Below are positions 24,501-34,808 of a stretch of 64,000 nucleotides of DNA, piece by piece. The translations under genes and the position numbers were made by a program. Under the pieces are notes generated by a model that was given only the letters and a program-made list of their open reading frames with translations, had not been told where the DNA came from and did not search any database. Source of the DNA: Pleodorina starrii (Eukaryota; Chlorophyta; Chlorophyceae; Chlamydomonadales; Volvocaceae); NCBI GenBank assembly GCA_030267565.1, contig BRXU01000040.1, positions 124,001-188,000 on the forward strand, in the 5' to 3' direction. Each line of letters starts with the position of its first letter. Position 1 is the stretch's first letter.

Positions 24501-25684
24501 CATCTACAGCTGGCTCAAGTGAGTATGCTGTGGCTGTGCAAGGTGTTGGTCGTACTGCAAGGTCTCATGGAAACTGTCCCATCGTATTGGCTAGGAGACA
24601 TGCCTGATAAGGTTGCCCTTGCTGGTATTCATAACCTCAAGTGTTCGTGCCCCTGCCATGTCTGTTCCATGCCATTCCTGCCGATAGGAACGCCCACAAC
24701 CTCATCTTGACGTACATTTTGGACGAGATCCTGGACGTCACCGCAAGGCTTAGCTGCTGCTTCCAGTCGAGCGACTTGGCGCTCGTGGACGTGAACACAT
24801 GGCTCGAGGGTGAGCTCAAGCTCCTCGAGATGAAGTTCACGTACCACAAGATCAGCGGTAAGGGCAACTTGCCGCCGGAGTTCAGCAAGGCAATCAACGA
24901 GCTCCTGGCGTCGTTAAAAGAGTCGGGTGGGCGGTGGCACGGGCATGACCTGCACCTGAGCGTGCAGGGAACCGATGAGGGGGCTGTATCGTGGGCTACG
25001 TTCGGGGCCGAGCTGTTCCGGAAAAAGAAGTACATCAGCACGTTGTGCACCGATTTGATTGCCCTGATCAGGGAGCGGTTCCCCAAGGAGGCCCTGGGGT
25101 TGGCCGCCCATTTCCGGATATTGAGCCCGGAGGAGTTGGCGGGCGTGGGCGACGACGAGATTGAGGAGTACGGTTTGGAGGACATTAAGACGCTCGGAGA
25201 GTGGTATACCGGGCGAATTGGGCATCTCCGTGAGCAGTGGATTACTCGGGCGGTTCACAAGTTGGTCCAGGCAGCAAAGAAAGCAAAAAAGAAAGCGGAG
25301 GAGAAGGATTTGCCATTGCTGGCACGGGAGTTCTATAAGAAGGAGAGAGGGTGGCTGAAGGCGGGGGCGCCTGAGGTGTGGAAGCTTATCCAGATCATGC
25401 TGGTTATGCAGCCGGCCAGTGCTGAGGTGGAGCGGGGTTTCAGCGCCATGAACGACATCAAGTCGTCCGAGCGCAACCTGCTAGACATCAGCACCCTGGA
25501 TAAGTTGATGCGTGTCCGGCTGTGCGGTCCGGAGATCCGGATTCAGCACCAGGCAGCCGACCGCCCGCCCTATGAGGAGTTTGATGCATGTATCCTACCG
25601 CTGGCGTTGAAGCACTGGCACTCGAAAAAGCGCTGCCCGGAGCGGAGCTGCCATGGCCCCCGGCCCAAGCGCGTGAAGGGGTAG
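21559..25684 (+). CDS. hAT-family transposase, multi-exon with intact frame
   Basis: Nine exons: 21559-21795, 21876-22257, 22402-22571, 22701-22895, 23005-23127, 23358-23576, 23854-24167, 24399-24518 and 24688-25684; phases close to 918 codons with no internal stop. Intron 2 uses a GC donor (AAAG|GCAAGT); the others are GT-AG. Residues 244-279 form a C-x2-C...H-x5-H zinc-finger-like motif split across exons 3 and 4. The hAT core shows TIDESTD (Asp390), GFTSDGASVMVGEHKG (Asp457), SLHCAAHKLAL, and a VRWLSRARC motif. The C-terminus has the dimerisation signature QPASAEVERGFSAMNDIKSS with RNLLDISTLDKLM. Closest recalled relatives are ZNF862/ZMYM-like hAT proteins. Residues about 103-175 are a Pro/Ser/Ala/Lys tandem repeat of 22 residues. 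An earlier in-frame ATG at 21316 is possible. A TGTAA at 25881 could be the poly(A) signal. Whether this is a live transposon or a domesticated gene cannot be told here. Confidence 0.85.
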
Positions 25685-26512
25685 TTCGGGGGTGGTTTGG
25701 GCTTTGGGGCATTGGGGGTTTTCCCTTTCTTTGACAACTTGATACATTGGACCCGGACTTTGACCTGACCATTTGACTATACATGCGACGGCGTACACGC
25801 GCACTGCATGACGGTTGGCGCCAGCAAGCGCGGATTTGACGCCTATCGTACTGCACAGACATTAACGACGCAGGGGGCCATGTAACGGTTTGCCGACACC
25901 CGAGGGATATTTTTATCTCTCGGGTAGATAAAATTTTGTTTGCAGCCGGCCGAATATCTCACAGATACTTTCGAGCCTTCCCAGCCAAAAAAAATCTCGT
26001 CAGCCATAGAAGTTTTGGCCCGTTGGGAGCAAAGAAAATCTGAGCCCGTAGATACTCCCGTCAAGGAAGATAGCAACCCTGAGGTGGACCACTTAGGCTC
26101 CGGTGCTGTCATTATCGATGGGATTGGCAAGGCCAGCCAGGAGCACCTTGGTGCGTGCGTGAAGCACTTCCGGCCATTACATCACCTGCCGCCCACGGAC
26201 CCCGCCACGGAAGTGCTGGCCGGGCGTCCCGCCGCCGCCGTCGGCGACCCCTGCCAGCACCCACAGCCTGGCTGCCGCCCGGCCTACCATTTCCTCGCCC
26301 AGCTGGAGCGCGACCTCACCTTAAACCCCTCCGCACCGAACGCAGCAGCACCGCAGCAGGGGGAGTCGGGCACTCGGGCTCAGACAGCACCGAGGATGAG
26401 GAGGCGCATGGGCATGCAGAAGCACAGCAGCCACCTGCTGCCACCCAGCCGCAGCAGTCCCCAACCCCACAGCGGCATCCATGTTCGCAGGTGGCCCTGT
26501 CAGTGAAGCACG
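25685..26512. other. hAT 3' flank and unrecognised sequence
   Basis: TGTAA at 25881-25885 lies about 200 nt after the hAT stop. A hairpin with ACCCGAG/CTCGGGT arms sits at 25898-25925. An ORF at 25940-26506 (188 codons, MQPAEYLTDTFEPSQPKK...) has no family I recognise and runs right up to the start of the tRNA array. Confidence 0.4.
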
Positions 26513-26805
26513 CGTATTGCACCACAGTTGCTGAGCGCTTGGTGTCCCTCCTTCTCCCCCATTGAGATGGCATGCCACAATCTGCAGCACCTCATCACGA
26601 TGGCCATGCCATCGTGCGTGTCTTAAGCCATCTGCACCCCCGCCTTTATTTCCGGTGGGCTTTCCGGACTGCACACCACATACAGCTAGCATCAATTTGG
26701 CCATATATAGTTACACTTTTGCACTTGTCGGGTATCTGGACAGCTCAGTATGTCTGAGATGTTGTCAGTTGGCTTTCGGTTGAAGGTTCCAACTGCTCCA
26801 GGGGA

Positions 26806-26890
26806 GTCGTCATCGTATAGTGGTCAGTATCCCCGCCTGTCAACAGATCACCGCCCGCGGGAGGCCGGGGTTCGATTCCCCGTGACGGCG
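26806..26890 (+). tRNA. tRNA-Asp(GTC), intron-containing, copy 1
   Basis: 85 nt: 72-nt tRNA-Asp with acceptor GTCGTCA/TGACGGC, anticodon loop CTGTCAC (GTC), T-arm CGGGG-TTCGATT-CCCCG, plus a 13-nt insertion at the canonical 37/38 intron position, roughly ACAGATCACCGCC with one or two bases of placement ambiguity. A TTTTT Pol III terminator begins 8 nt downstream. Confidence 0.95.
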
Positions 26891-27051
26891 TGTTGCCTTT
26901 TTGCCTGAGTTGTATTGTGCCTGCTCAATGTTGCTACACAGTCTATCTAGGTCTCACTCTATTCATTAGCAGCAAAGGTTTTTAGCGCGGATGATTAGAT
27001 GCAACGCTGGCAACAACGTAGGAAGACCTCGTGTCTCATGTAGGGTATTGT

Positions 27052-27123
27052 GCGCCATTAGTCTAGTAGCAGGATACTCGCCTCCCACGCGAGCGGGCCC
27101 GGGTGCAAATCCCGGATGGCGCA
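27052..27123 (+). tRNA. tRNA-Gly(CCC), copy 1
   Basis: Acceptor GCGCCAT/ATGGCGC, anticodon loop CTCCCAC, intact T-stem CCGGG/CCCGG. 72 nt because of one extra G in the variable region relative to the 71-nt copies. No T-run terminator lies close downstream. Confidence 0.88.
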
Positions 27124-28010
27124 GAATACTCTTTGCAATTTGTTGAGGACAATTTGGAATACTTGTCTCGCACCATACGACCTCAGCTCAGGTCGGCGTT
27201 ATTCCTTGCCCGCAACACAAGAGCAAGAAGATAGAGATGAAGAACTTCATTCGTTGCCAACCTATCGTGGCTGCCTTGGGCGGCGGGGTTGCTAGTTTCT
27301 ACCGTGTCGTCACCACTCCACCCATCGATGTGCTGGTGCCCCTGCCCACCCCCTGCCCACCCCGCTATATATCCCAGTCTCCATCCTCCTCCATTCCCCC
27401 TCACTTCCCCCCTGCTGCCTGCTGCTGCTGCCTCTGCTGCCGCCCTCATCACTGCCCTGACCTCCGCTCATGACCGCGCGGCGGCCCTGCTTTCACGGGC
27501 TTTTGGATGGTCATCCTGGCTAGGGCTGGTGCTGCGGTGCATGGCTGCCTGACAGTAAATATGTAGCGCACACTCCAAACCACATTATTTAATTGTGCAA
27601 CTCTGCCTGGATTTCGTGTTCATAATTACTTGATCATGCACAAAAACATCTCGATGAGGGTACGCACGGTACGTAACAGCGATCAGGCCTTGAGCCCACC
27701 TGACCGACCGTACCATACGTATTGCACCACAGTTGCTGAGCGCTTGGTGTCCCTCCTTCTCCCCCATTGAGATGGCATGCCACAATCTGCAGCACCTCAT
27801 CACGATGGCCATGCCATCGTGCGTGTCTTAAGCCATCTGCACCCCCGCCTTTATTTCCGGTGGGCTTTCCGGACTGCACACCACATACAGCTAGCATCAA
27901 TTTGGCCATATATAGTTACACTTTTGCACTTGTCGGGTATCTGGACAGCTCAGTATGTCTGAGATGTTGTCAGTTGGCTTTCGGTTGAAGGTTCCAACTG
28001 CTCCAGGGGA

Positions 28011-28095
28011 GTCGTCATCGTATAGTGGTCAGTATCCCCGCCTGTCAACAGATCACCGCCCGCGGGAGGCCGGGGTTCGATTCCCCCTGACGGCG
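28011..28095 (+). tRNA. tRNA-Asp(GTC), copy 2, T-stem mutated
   Basis: Same as copy 1 except CCCCC for CCCCG at the 3' side of the T-stem, which breaks one pair (C-C). Possibly still functional. Confidence 0.85.
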
Positions 28096-28256
28096 TGTTA
28101 CCTTTTTGCCTGAGTTGTATTGTGCCTGCTCAATGTTGCTACACAGTCTATCTAGGTCTCACTCTATTCATTAGCAGCAAAGGTTTTTAGCGCGGATGAT
28201 TAGATGCAACGCTGGCAACAACGTAGGAAGACCTCGTGTCTCATGTAGGGTATTGT

Positions 28257-28328
28257 GCGCCATTAGTCTAGTAGCAGGATACTCGCCTCCCACGCGAGCG
28301 GGCCCGGGTGCAAATCGCGGATGGCGCA
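28257..28328 (+). tRNA. tRNA-Gly(CCC)-like, copy 2, T-stem damaged
   Basis: T-stem 3' strand reads CGCGG in place of CCCGG, giving a G-G mismatch. It also weakens the internal B box. Probably a pseudogene. Confidence 0.7.
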
Positions 28329-28582
28329 GAATAATCTTTGCAACTTGTTGAGGACAATTTGGAATACTTGTCTCGCACCATACGACCTCAGCTCAGGTCG
28401 GCGTTATTCCTTGCCCGCAACACAAGAGCAAGAAGATAGAGATGAAGAACTTCATTCGTTGCCAACCTATCGTGGCTGCCTTGGGCGGCGGGGTTGCTAG
28501 TTTCTACCGTGTCGTCACCACTCCACCCATCGATGTGCTGGTGCCCCTGCCCACCCCCTGCCCACCCCGCTGCCCACCCCGC

Positions 28583-29271
28583 TGCATCCCCTTCCCCTTT
28601 CCCCCACCCCGTGGCCTCTCCCCGTCTGGTTTCCCTCCTCCCGGCCCCCCGATTCCCACGTCGCGTCGCCTCTGCCACCTCCCCTCCTGCCGCCCTTTTT
28701 CCCCTCTCTTCGCCTCCGCTCTCGTCCCCTACCCCGCGATCCGTTCCGCTTGCATTCTGTTGTCCCTTTGCCGCTCTCCTTGCCTTGTCCCCTTGCCGTT
28801 CCCTCTGCCTTTCTCTTTCCCTTTGCCCTTTCTCCCATGCCCTTCGCCGCCTGCCGTCGTACTTTTTTGCCCTTCCGTATCCCATCTTATTCGCCCAGCT
28901 CTCCCATCCCGCCCTCTTTTGCGCCGCGTCGCCGCCCCAGCTCGTTTGTGGGTTTCTGAGTGTTTTTGCTTTGCCTGCCTGTTCGCTCCTTGCCTCGCTC
29001 CCATTGCCGCTCCCCATTGCCGTTACTAACGCCCTTCCTTCGCTTCTTCCCGATTCCTTTCTCCACTGAGCGCAGGTGAGTAAGCCATCGTCCCTTTTGT
29101 GCTGTCCGGGCTGTGTGTCTCTGTTGGTCTTGTGCTGTCGTGTGCCAGTCCGTTTGGGGTTGGTTGGCGGCGACGCGGCCGCGCGCTTTTCTCTGCTGGC
29201 GATATCAGGTAATCATCAGGTAATATTCCAGGTAACTGCGTTGCATTCCCTCGCCCCGGGCCGTTCTAATT
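28583..29271 (+). repeat. Left terminal repeat (pLTR) of the Penelope-like element
   Basis: Matches 33472-34160 at a constant offset of 4889 bp with no net indel. Pyrimidine-rich first half. Near its end are three GGTAA-containing steps (about 29207-29235). Confidence 0.92.
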
Positions 29272-29520
29272 ACCCCCCATTTTTTAGGCGGGTGTCCCGC
29301 TCCCCTATGGGAGCGACGACACGGCGCTAACTTCCTTCGGGAAGGCTTTTTTCTTTTTATTGTCTGTCTGTGCCTGTGGAGGTCTGCGGGTTCCCACCCC
29401 TGGCTGAAGCGACCCGTCCGTGTGGTCTGCGTCGTCCGCGTGTACTGCAGCCTTTTGGTGCGGCTGGCTTTTTATGGGGTCAGTCTCTTCTTCTTCTTGT
29501 TCTTTCGTGTGGGAACGTTC
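29272..29520 (+). promoter_or_regulatory. Structured 5' leader of the Penelope-like element
   Basis: A two-part stem (GTGTC 29292-29296 with GACAC 29318-29322, enclosing GCTCCC/GGGAGC) is followed by CTTCC-TTCG-GGAAG (29331-29344), a classic UUCG tetraloop hairpin, then TTTTTT at 29347-29352. This looks like a terminator or a structured ribozyme-adjacent leader; its function is unknown. Confidence 0.5.
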
Positions 29521-32500
29521 ATGCCCAGCCGCGCCTACACCGACGACCTCCCCGCGGATGTCGACGCAATCGCCCATCGCGCGGCACAGCTGCGCGACGC
29601 CGCCGCTACAACGAAGCAGTGGCCGACACTCAAGAAGCGTATTCAACGTCTACTTCGTCCTGTTCCTGGCGCTCTCCCTCCCGTCCTCCAGCTCCTCCTC
29701 GACCTACGCCGACAATTCATCGGCGCCTCGGAGCATATTGCACTCAGCCACGACACCGACCCCACACGGGTCATTTATGCGATCTTCTGGCTCCCTACAC
29801 AACGCGAACGTCAGCGACCGGGGCACCGTGTCCGTATCTACGTTGGCCAAACGCGCGGCTCGTGCTGGGAGCGCCTCCGCCGCCACCTCTCCACCGCTGC
29901 TCGCACCGCCGTTACCTATTCGACTGGCCCCGAATTTCACCAATACCTCTGGGCTCGCGGCACCACTCGCCTCTTTCTCCTCCCCCTTCAATATGTCGTC
30001 GGCGCCTCCGGTCGTCGTTTTCGTCAGGAAGCCGCCCAGCTGGAAATGGTCTGGGCCCAGCGCCTCGGTACCCTTCGTCCCGCCTCCCAACGGGGCCTCA
30101 ACACTCTCTTCGAATCCCGCCACCTCGCGACCGACCTCGCCGCCGTCCCCTTCGACCTCAGCCCCACCCCGCCTGCTGGTCTGGAACACCGCAAGCGCTG
30201 GTTTGCCTGTCGTGATGCCCGCCGCCGTCTTCTTCACCTCCAAGACCTCTGGCAAGACCACGGCTCCATTCCTGTCGCCCACTTCCGCAACTTCCACTCC
30301 CGTACCCTCCACATCCTCCACTCCTACATCACCCACTACACTCCTGCCAGCCTGGGCATCCTCCCCGAGTTCCAGTCCGCTCTCGTCCTCCCTCTCACCA
30401 CCGCCCTTGACCAACGTCACCGACGCGTTGGTGCACCCGATCTCAACGCCAAGCTTTGGATTCCCCACCCTCTCCGCCAACTCCTCCCTATGGCAGCTCT
30501 CCACCACATCCTCGACGACCCCGTCGTCGCGTCCGAACTCCCCCTCGGCACCCCCCACCCCCACCTTCACTACACCGCCGGCGTTCCTCTCCACGTGCTC
30601 TTCACCAACTATCCACACTTCGCTCGCTCCCTTACCCACGCCGAGTATACCGCCCTGGCCGCCGTCCCCGACGCGGACTGCCCCTGCCGTCGCTTCGCCG
30701 CCCACATCCCTGACGGCATGTCCCACGTTGTGTCCACGGAGCCAACCCTCATCCTCCCCGCCCGCCTTCACCCGTTCTGGAACAAGGGAGCTCGCTACCG
30801 CGCCCACCGCCCACCCCCACCCCTGGCCGACGTCCTCAACGACCTCCGCACCCACGCCCACACCTACACCGGCCACCTTGCCCGTCGCCTCGGCCGCCCC
30901 GCCTCGGACTTTTCCGGCTGGGTCACCACCTTCCTTACCGCCGTCGCCGCCGCCATCGACGCCCATCGGCCCACCCATCAATTCTACTGGCCTGTCCTCT
31001 CGGCTCGCGACCTCGCCGACTTCCGCCATGCCACTCGGGACTTCATCGTCACCGTCACCGACAAAAGCTCTGCCACCCTCCAGCTCGTTTGCAAGAAATA
31101 TTACGCCGAAAAGTGCATGCGCGACCTCCATCTCCACGACACCTTCGCCGTCCCACCCCCACCCCCACCCGCACCGGCCTCCGCCACCCCCAGCCCCTCC
31201 CCTCCACCGCCCCCTGTCGACCCCCCTGCCGCAGCCCCCCTCCACCCTGCCGCCGCCGCCGCCGCTCCCCCTGCTGCCGCCCCGCCTCCCCCTCCCCCGC
31301 CCCCTCCACCGCCCGCTCCCGCGCCGCCCAACCCTGCCCCTCCCGTCTACTACGAGCCCACCAACCCCGACGTCATGCAGCAGCACTACGCGACCGAGAC
31401 CGCTCGCCTCGCTCCCTGGCACCTGTCCTACGACACCCTTTTACGCCCCGCCTACTACGCCGGCACCCTCAAGATGCACAAACGCCCTCCCTCCATGCGC
31501 TACCTCGCCTGCTCCCACGCCTGCCCTGCCACCGCTATTAGCGATCTCGTCACCGCCATCCTCCGAGCCGCTGTTCCCCAATTTGAGACCCTCTGGCGCG
31601 CTAACCTTCCCAACTTCGACCCCTGGCTCTGCTTCTCCTCCAACGCCGTCTCCCATCTCATCGCCGCCTACAACGCCCGCGCATACTGCGACCGCACCGC
31701 TACGCCCCCACAAGCCTGGGACTTTGAACGCCTCTACACCAACCTCCCCCACAACCTCCTCCGCTCCACCCTGCACGACCTCCTGGCCGCCAGCCTCGCC
31801 GCCACCCCCTTCATCCGTGTTACTACTCGGGACCCTCCACCCCACAAACCCAACACCAAGCCCACCCACACCGTCACCTTCCATTCCACCAGTCCCGGTC
31901 GTAACTACAGTCGTCGGGACAACTCCACTACCCGCGTCTTCACGCTCGCCGATTTCGACATGGTCCTCGACTCCCTCCTTTCTTCCACCTTCATTGCGTT
32001 CGGCCCCGCCCTTGTCCGCCAGATCCGAGGCATCCCCATGGGCATCTCCGCCGCCCCCTTCATCGCTAACCTCTTCCTTGCGTGGTATGAATACACCTTC
32101 CTGGCACAGCGTAACCTCCCCACCACCACCCCCGCCGAAAAGGCCTTCCTCACCCGCTTTCGTTTCACCCGCCGCTTCCTTGATGACCTCTTCACCCTCA
32201 ACAACCCCGGCATCTCCACCGTCCTTTCCCGAGCGCAACGTCGTGGCTCCATCCATGGCCTCTATCCCCCAGAATTGGCCGTCACCCCCCAGCACCACCC
32301 CCACCTCCCCGGCGGCTCCATGCCCTTCTTGGACCTCCTCGTTGTTCCCACCCCCCGCGACGGCAACAGCTGGTTCTCTACACGCCTCTACGACAAACGG
32401 GAGCAACCGGCCTTCGCCGGCATTCGCCTCTCGCGTTTCGTGGCCCGCGACTCCAACGTCAACGAATCCTGCAAACGCAACATCTTCACGGGCCAGTTCC

Positions 32501-32727
32501 ATCGTCTGCGGCGCGTCATCACCGACGTTGACAACTTCTGCTACGAGATCGCACATCTCATCCTCGCCTTGGCCTCCCAGGGCTACCCCCAGGCACAGCT
32601 CGTCCGCCAATTCGTCACCCTCCTCGCCGGCTACCCACACGCCTTCTACTTCGCCCGCCGCTCCACGCACCCTGACCTCCTCGCCCTCGTCCACACCTAC
32701 CTCCGCCCTGCGCCGCGCGCCCCCTGA
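29521..32727 (+). CDS. GIY-YIG/reverse transcriptase polyprotein of Penelope-like element
   Basis: 1068 codons from the ATG at 29521; an upstream in-frame ATG at 29422 would add 33 hydrophobic residues and seems less likely. N-terminus: a GIY-YIG-type fold with VIYAIFW (residue ~84), RIYVGQTRGSCWERLRRH (~105-121) and the LEMVWAQRLGTLRP...GLN end (~174), whose Glu is the metal ligand. A CPC motif lies at about 387. RT motifs follow: VTDKSSATLQLVCKKYY, LKMHKRPPSMRY, FERLYTNLP (~738, motif A region), GIPMGISAAPFIANLF (~838, motif B), FLDDLF (~886, motif C) and MPFLDLLV (~935). Residues ~545-607 are a Pro/Ala-rich low-complexity linker inside the RT. The first G of GIY is replaced by V. The frame is fully open, so the element may be active. 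Confidence 0.92.
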   Translation: MPSRAYTDDLPADVDAIAHRAAQLRDAAATTKQWPTLKKRIQRLLRPVPGALPPVLQLLLDLRRQFIGASEHIALSHDTDPTRVIYAIFWLPTQRERQRPGHRVRIYVGQTRGSCWERLRRHLSTAARTAVTYSTGPEFHQYLWARGTTRLFLLPLQYVVGASGRRFRQEAAQLEMVWAQRLGTLRPASQRGLNTLFESRHLATDLAAVPFDLSPTPPAGLEHRKRWFACRDARRRLLHLQDLWQDHGSIPVAHFRNFHSRTLHILHSYITHYTPASLGILPEFQSALVLPLTTALDQRHRRVGAPDLNAKLWIPHPLRQLLPMAALHHILDDPVVASELPLGTPHPHLHYTAGVPLHVLFTNYPHFARSLTHAEYTALAAVPDADCPCRRFAAHIPDGMSHVVSTEPTLILPARLHPFWNKGARYRAHRPPPPLADVLNDLRTHAHTYTGHLARRLGRPASDFSGWVTTFLTAVAAAIDAHRPTHQFYWPVLSARDLADFRHATRDFIVTVTDKSSATLQLVCKKYYAEKCMRDLHLHDTFAVPPPPPPAPASATPSPSPPPPPVDPPAAAPLHPAAAAAAPPAAAPPPPPPPPPPPAPAPPNPAPPVYYEPTNPDVMQQHYATETARLAPWHLSYDTLLRPAYYAGTLKMHKRPPSMRYLACSHACPATAISDLVTAILRAAVPQFETLWRANLPNFDPWLCFSSNAVSHLIAAYNARAYCDRTATPPQAWDFERLYTNLPHNLLRSTLHDLLAASLAATPFIRVTTRDPPPHKPNTKPTHTVTFHSTSPGRNYSRRDNSTTRVFTLADFDMVLDSLLSSTFIAFGPALVRQIRGIPMGISAAPFIANLFLAWYEYTFLAQRNLPTTTPAEKAFLTRFRFTRRFLDDLFTLNNPGISTVLSRAQRRGSIHGLYPPELAVTPQHHPHLPGGSMPFLDLLVVPTPRDGNSWFSTRLYDKREQPAFAGIRLSRFVARDSNVNESCKRNIFTGQFHRLRRVITDVDNFCYEIAHLILALASQGYPQAQLVRQFVTLLAGYPHAFYFARRSTHPDLLALVHTYLRPAPRAP

Positions 32728-33471
32728 CCCACCCACCGCCTAACCCACCGCCACCCACCCATCCCGTCATCTTCTCCACGGATGCTGGGGGATCAAATGA
32801 TGCCGGTTCCCCACTCGGGTTCCCCACTCAGAGCCACGGCTCTTCCCCTCATCAGACCAACGGCTGACCCCCGCATCCATCTCCATCTCCTCCCCCCATG
32901 TTCACCCCCTTCCCTTGCCCCGTTTGTCCTGTTGCCTCTCCGGTCTTCTCCATACACCCCGGGCCGCACACACCCCCCGCCCCCGCCCGGCCCATGTCCC
33001 GCCCCCTACCCCTTGCCCTCGCCTGGCCCATGTCCCGCCCCCCCCCCCGCCCCTGCCCCCACCCCTGCCCTTGACTTACCCATGTCCAGCCCCTGCCCCC
33101 GCCCCCCTGCCATGCCCAGGTCCTGCTCCCGCTCCTACCCCTGCATTGCCCATGTCCTGGTCCAGCCCCTGCCCCCACCCCAGCCCCAGCCCTGCCCATG
33201 TCCTAGTCCCGCTCCTGCCCCTGCCTTGCCCATGTCCTGCCCCCGCTTCAGCACCTACCTTGCTCCTGCCCTACCCCGGCCCCTGCTTTGCTTTGCTCCT
33301 GCCCGACGGGCACCGCGTGGTTCCCACCCTACCCCCATGCTCTGTACCTCACTGGCGCTTCCTGCCCGGCATCACCCCTGCGACCTTGCCATAGCGCGGT
33401 ACCCCTCATGCATGTGGGTACCTCGCGCAACCGGTGCGGTGGGGAGCCAACACGTTGGCCCGCCCCCGGTC
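32728..33471 (+). repeat. C-rich 3' tract of the Penelope-like element with short tandem repeats
   Basis: Between the ORF stop and the right terminal repeat. About 32960-33300 consists of imperfect CCCTGCCC / GCCCATGTCC repeats. No gene. Confidence 0.7.
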
Positions 33472-34160
33472 TGCATCCCCTTCCCCTTTCCCCCACCCCG
33501 TGGCCTCTCCCCGTCTGGTTTCCCTCCTCCCGGCCCCCCGATTCCCACGTCGCGTCGCCTCTGCCACCTCCCCTCCTGCCGCACTTTTTCCCCTCTCTTC
33601 GCCTCCGCTCTCGTCCCCTACCCCGCGATCCGTTCCGCTTGCATTCTGTTGTCCCTTTGCCGCTCTCCTTGCCTTGTCCCCTTGCCGTTCCCTCTGCCTT
33701 TCTCTTTCCCTTTGCCCTTTCTCCCATGCCCTTCGCCGCCTGCCGTCGTACTTTTTTGCCCTTCCGTATCCCATCTTATTCGCCCAGCTCTCCCATCCCG
33801 CCCTCTTTTGCGCCGCGTCGCCGCCCCAGCTCGTTTGTGGGTTTCTGAGTGTTTTTGCTTTGCCTGCCTGTTCGCTCCTTGCCTCGCTCCCATTGCCGCT
33901 CCCCATTGCCGTTACTAACGCCCTTCCTTCGCTTCTTCCCGATTCCTTTCTCCACTGAGCGCAGGTGAGTAAGCCATCGTCCCTTTTGTGCTGTCCGGGC
34001 TGTGTGTCTCTGTTGGTCTTGTGCTGTCGTGTGCCAGTCCGTTTGGGGTTGGTTGGCGGCGACGCGGCCGCGCGCTTTTCTCTGCTGGCGATATCAGGTA
34101 ATCATCAGGTAATATTCCAGGTAACTGCGTTGCATTCCCTCGCCCCGGGCCGTTCTAATT
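33472..34160 (+). repeat. Right terminal repeat (pLTR) of the Penelope-like element
   Basis: Near-identical partner of the left repeat; joins directly to ACCCCGC and the resumed array unit (TATATATCCCAG). Confidence 0.92.
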
Positions 34161-34808
34161 ACCCCGCTATATATCCCAGTCTCCATCCTCCTCCATTCCC
34201 CCTCACTTCCCCCCTGCTGCCTGCTGCTGCTGCCTCTGCTGCCGCCCTCATCACTGCCCTGACCTCCGCTCATGACCGCGCGGCGGCCCTGCTTTCACGG
34301 GCTTTTGGATGGTCATCCTGGCTAGGGCTGGTGCTGCGGTGCATGGCTGCCTGACAGTAAATATGTAGCGCACACTCCAAACCACATTATTTAATTGTGC
34401 AACTCTGCCTGGATTTCGTGTTCATAATTACTTGATCATGCACAAAAACATCTCGATGAGGGTACGCACGGTAACAGTGATCAGGCCTTGAGCCCACCTG
34501 ACCGACCGTACCATACGTATTGCACCACAGTTGCTGAGCGCTTGGTGTCCCTCCTTCTCCCCCATTGAGATGGCATGCCACAATCTGCAGCACCTCATCA
34601 CGATGGCCATGCCATCGTGCGTGTCTTAAGCCATCTGCACCCCCGCCTTTATTTCCGGTGGGCTTTCCAGACTGCACACCACATACAGCTAGCATCAATT
34701 TGGCCATATATAGTTACACTTTTGCACTTGTCGGGTATCTGGACAGCTCAGTATGTCTGAGATGTTGTCAGTTGGCTGTCGGTTGAAGCTTCCAACTGCT
34801 CCAGGGCA

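Larger units (their letters stand above)
28583..34160 (+). mobile_element. Penelope-like retroelement, Chlamys type (N-terminal GIY-YIG)
   Basis: Inserted in the CCCACCCC stretch of tRNA-array unit 2; the unit resumes at 34168. The 7-bp ACCCCGC is present on both sides (28576-28582 and 34161-34167). It has two direct terminal repeats of about 690 bp, a structured leader, one long ORF, and a C-rich 3' tract. The terminal repeats differ at a single site that I could find (C at 28694, A at 33583), so the insertion is very recent. The ORF combines an N-terminal GIY-YIG-type nuclease with a Penelope-type RT, the arrangement described for Chlamys/Naiad elements of green algae and animals. Confidence 0.9.

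Noticed and set aside
21258..25955. GCCGGCCGA on both sides of the hAT gene as a target-site duplication
   Set aside because: The adjacent bases do not form matching TIRs, and the motif is a near-palindromic GC string likely by chance.
29200..29240. Hammerhead ribozyme in the pLTR
   Set aside because: A CTGATGA followed by GAAA exists on the minus strand, but stem II pairing is weak and the orientation is opposite to the element.
29704..32736. Long minus-strand ORFs (572 and 431 codons) across the Penelope-like element
   Set aside because: They are open because of the GC-rich codon usage of the plus-strand ORF, which carries all the conserved RT and nuclease motifs.
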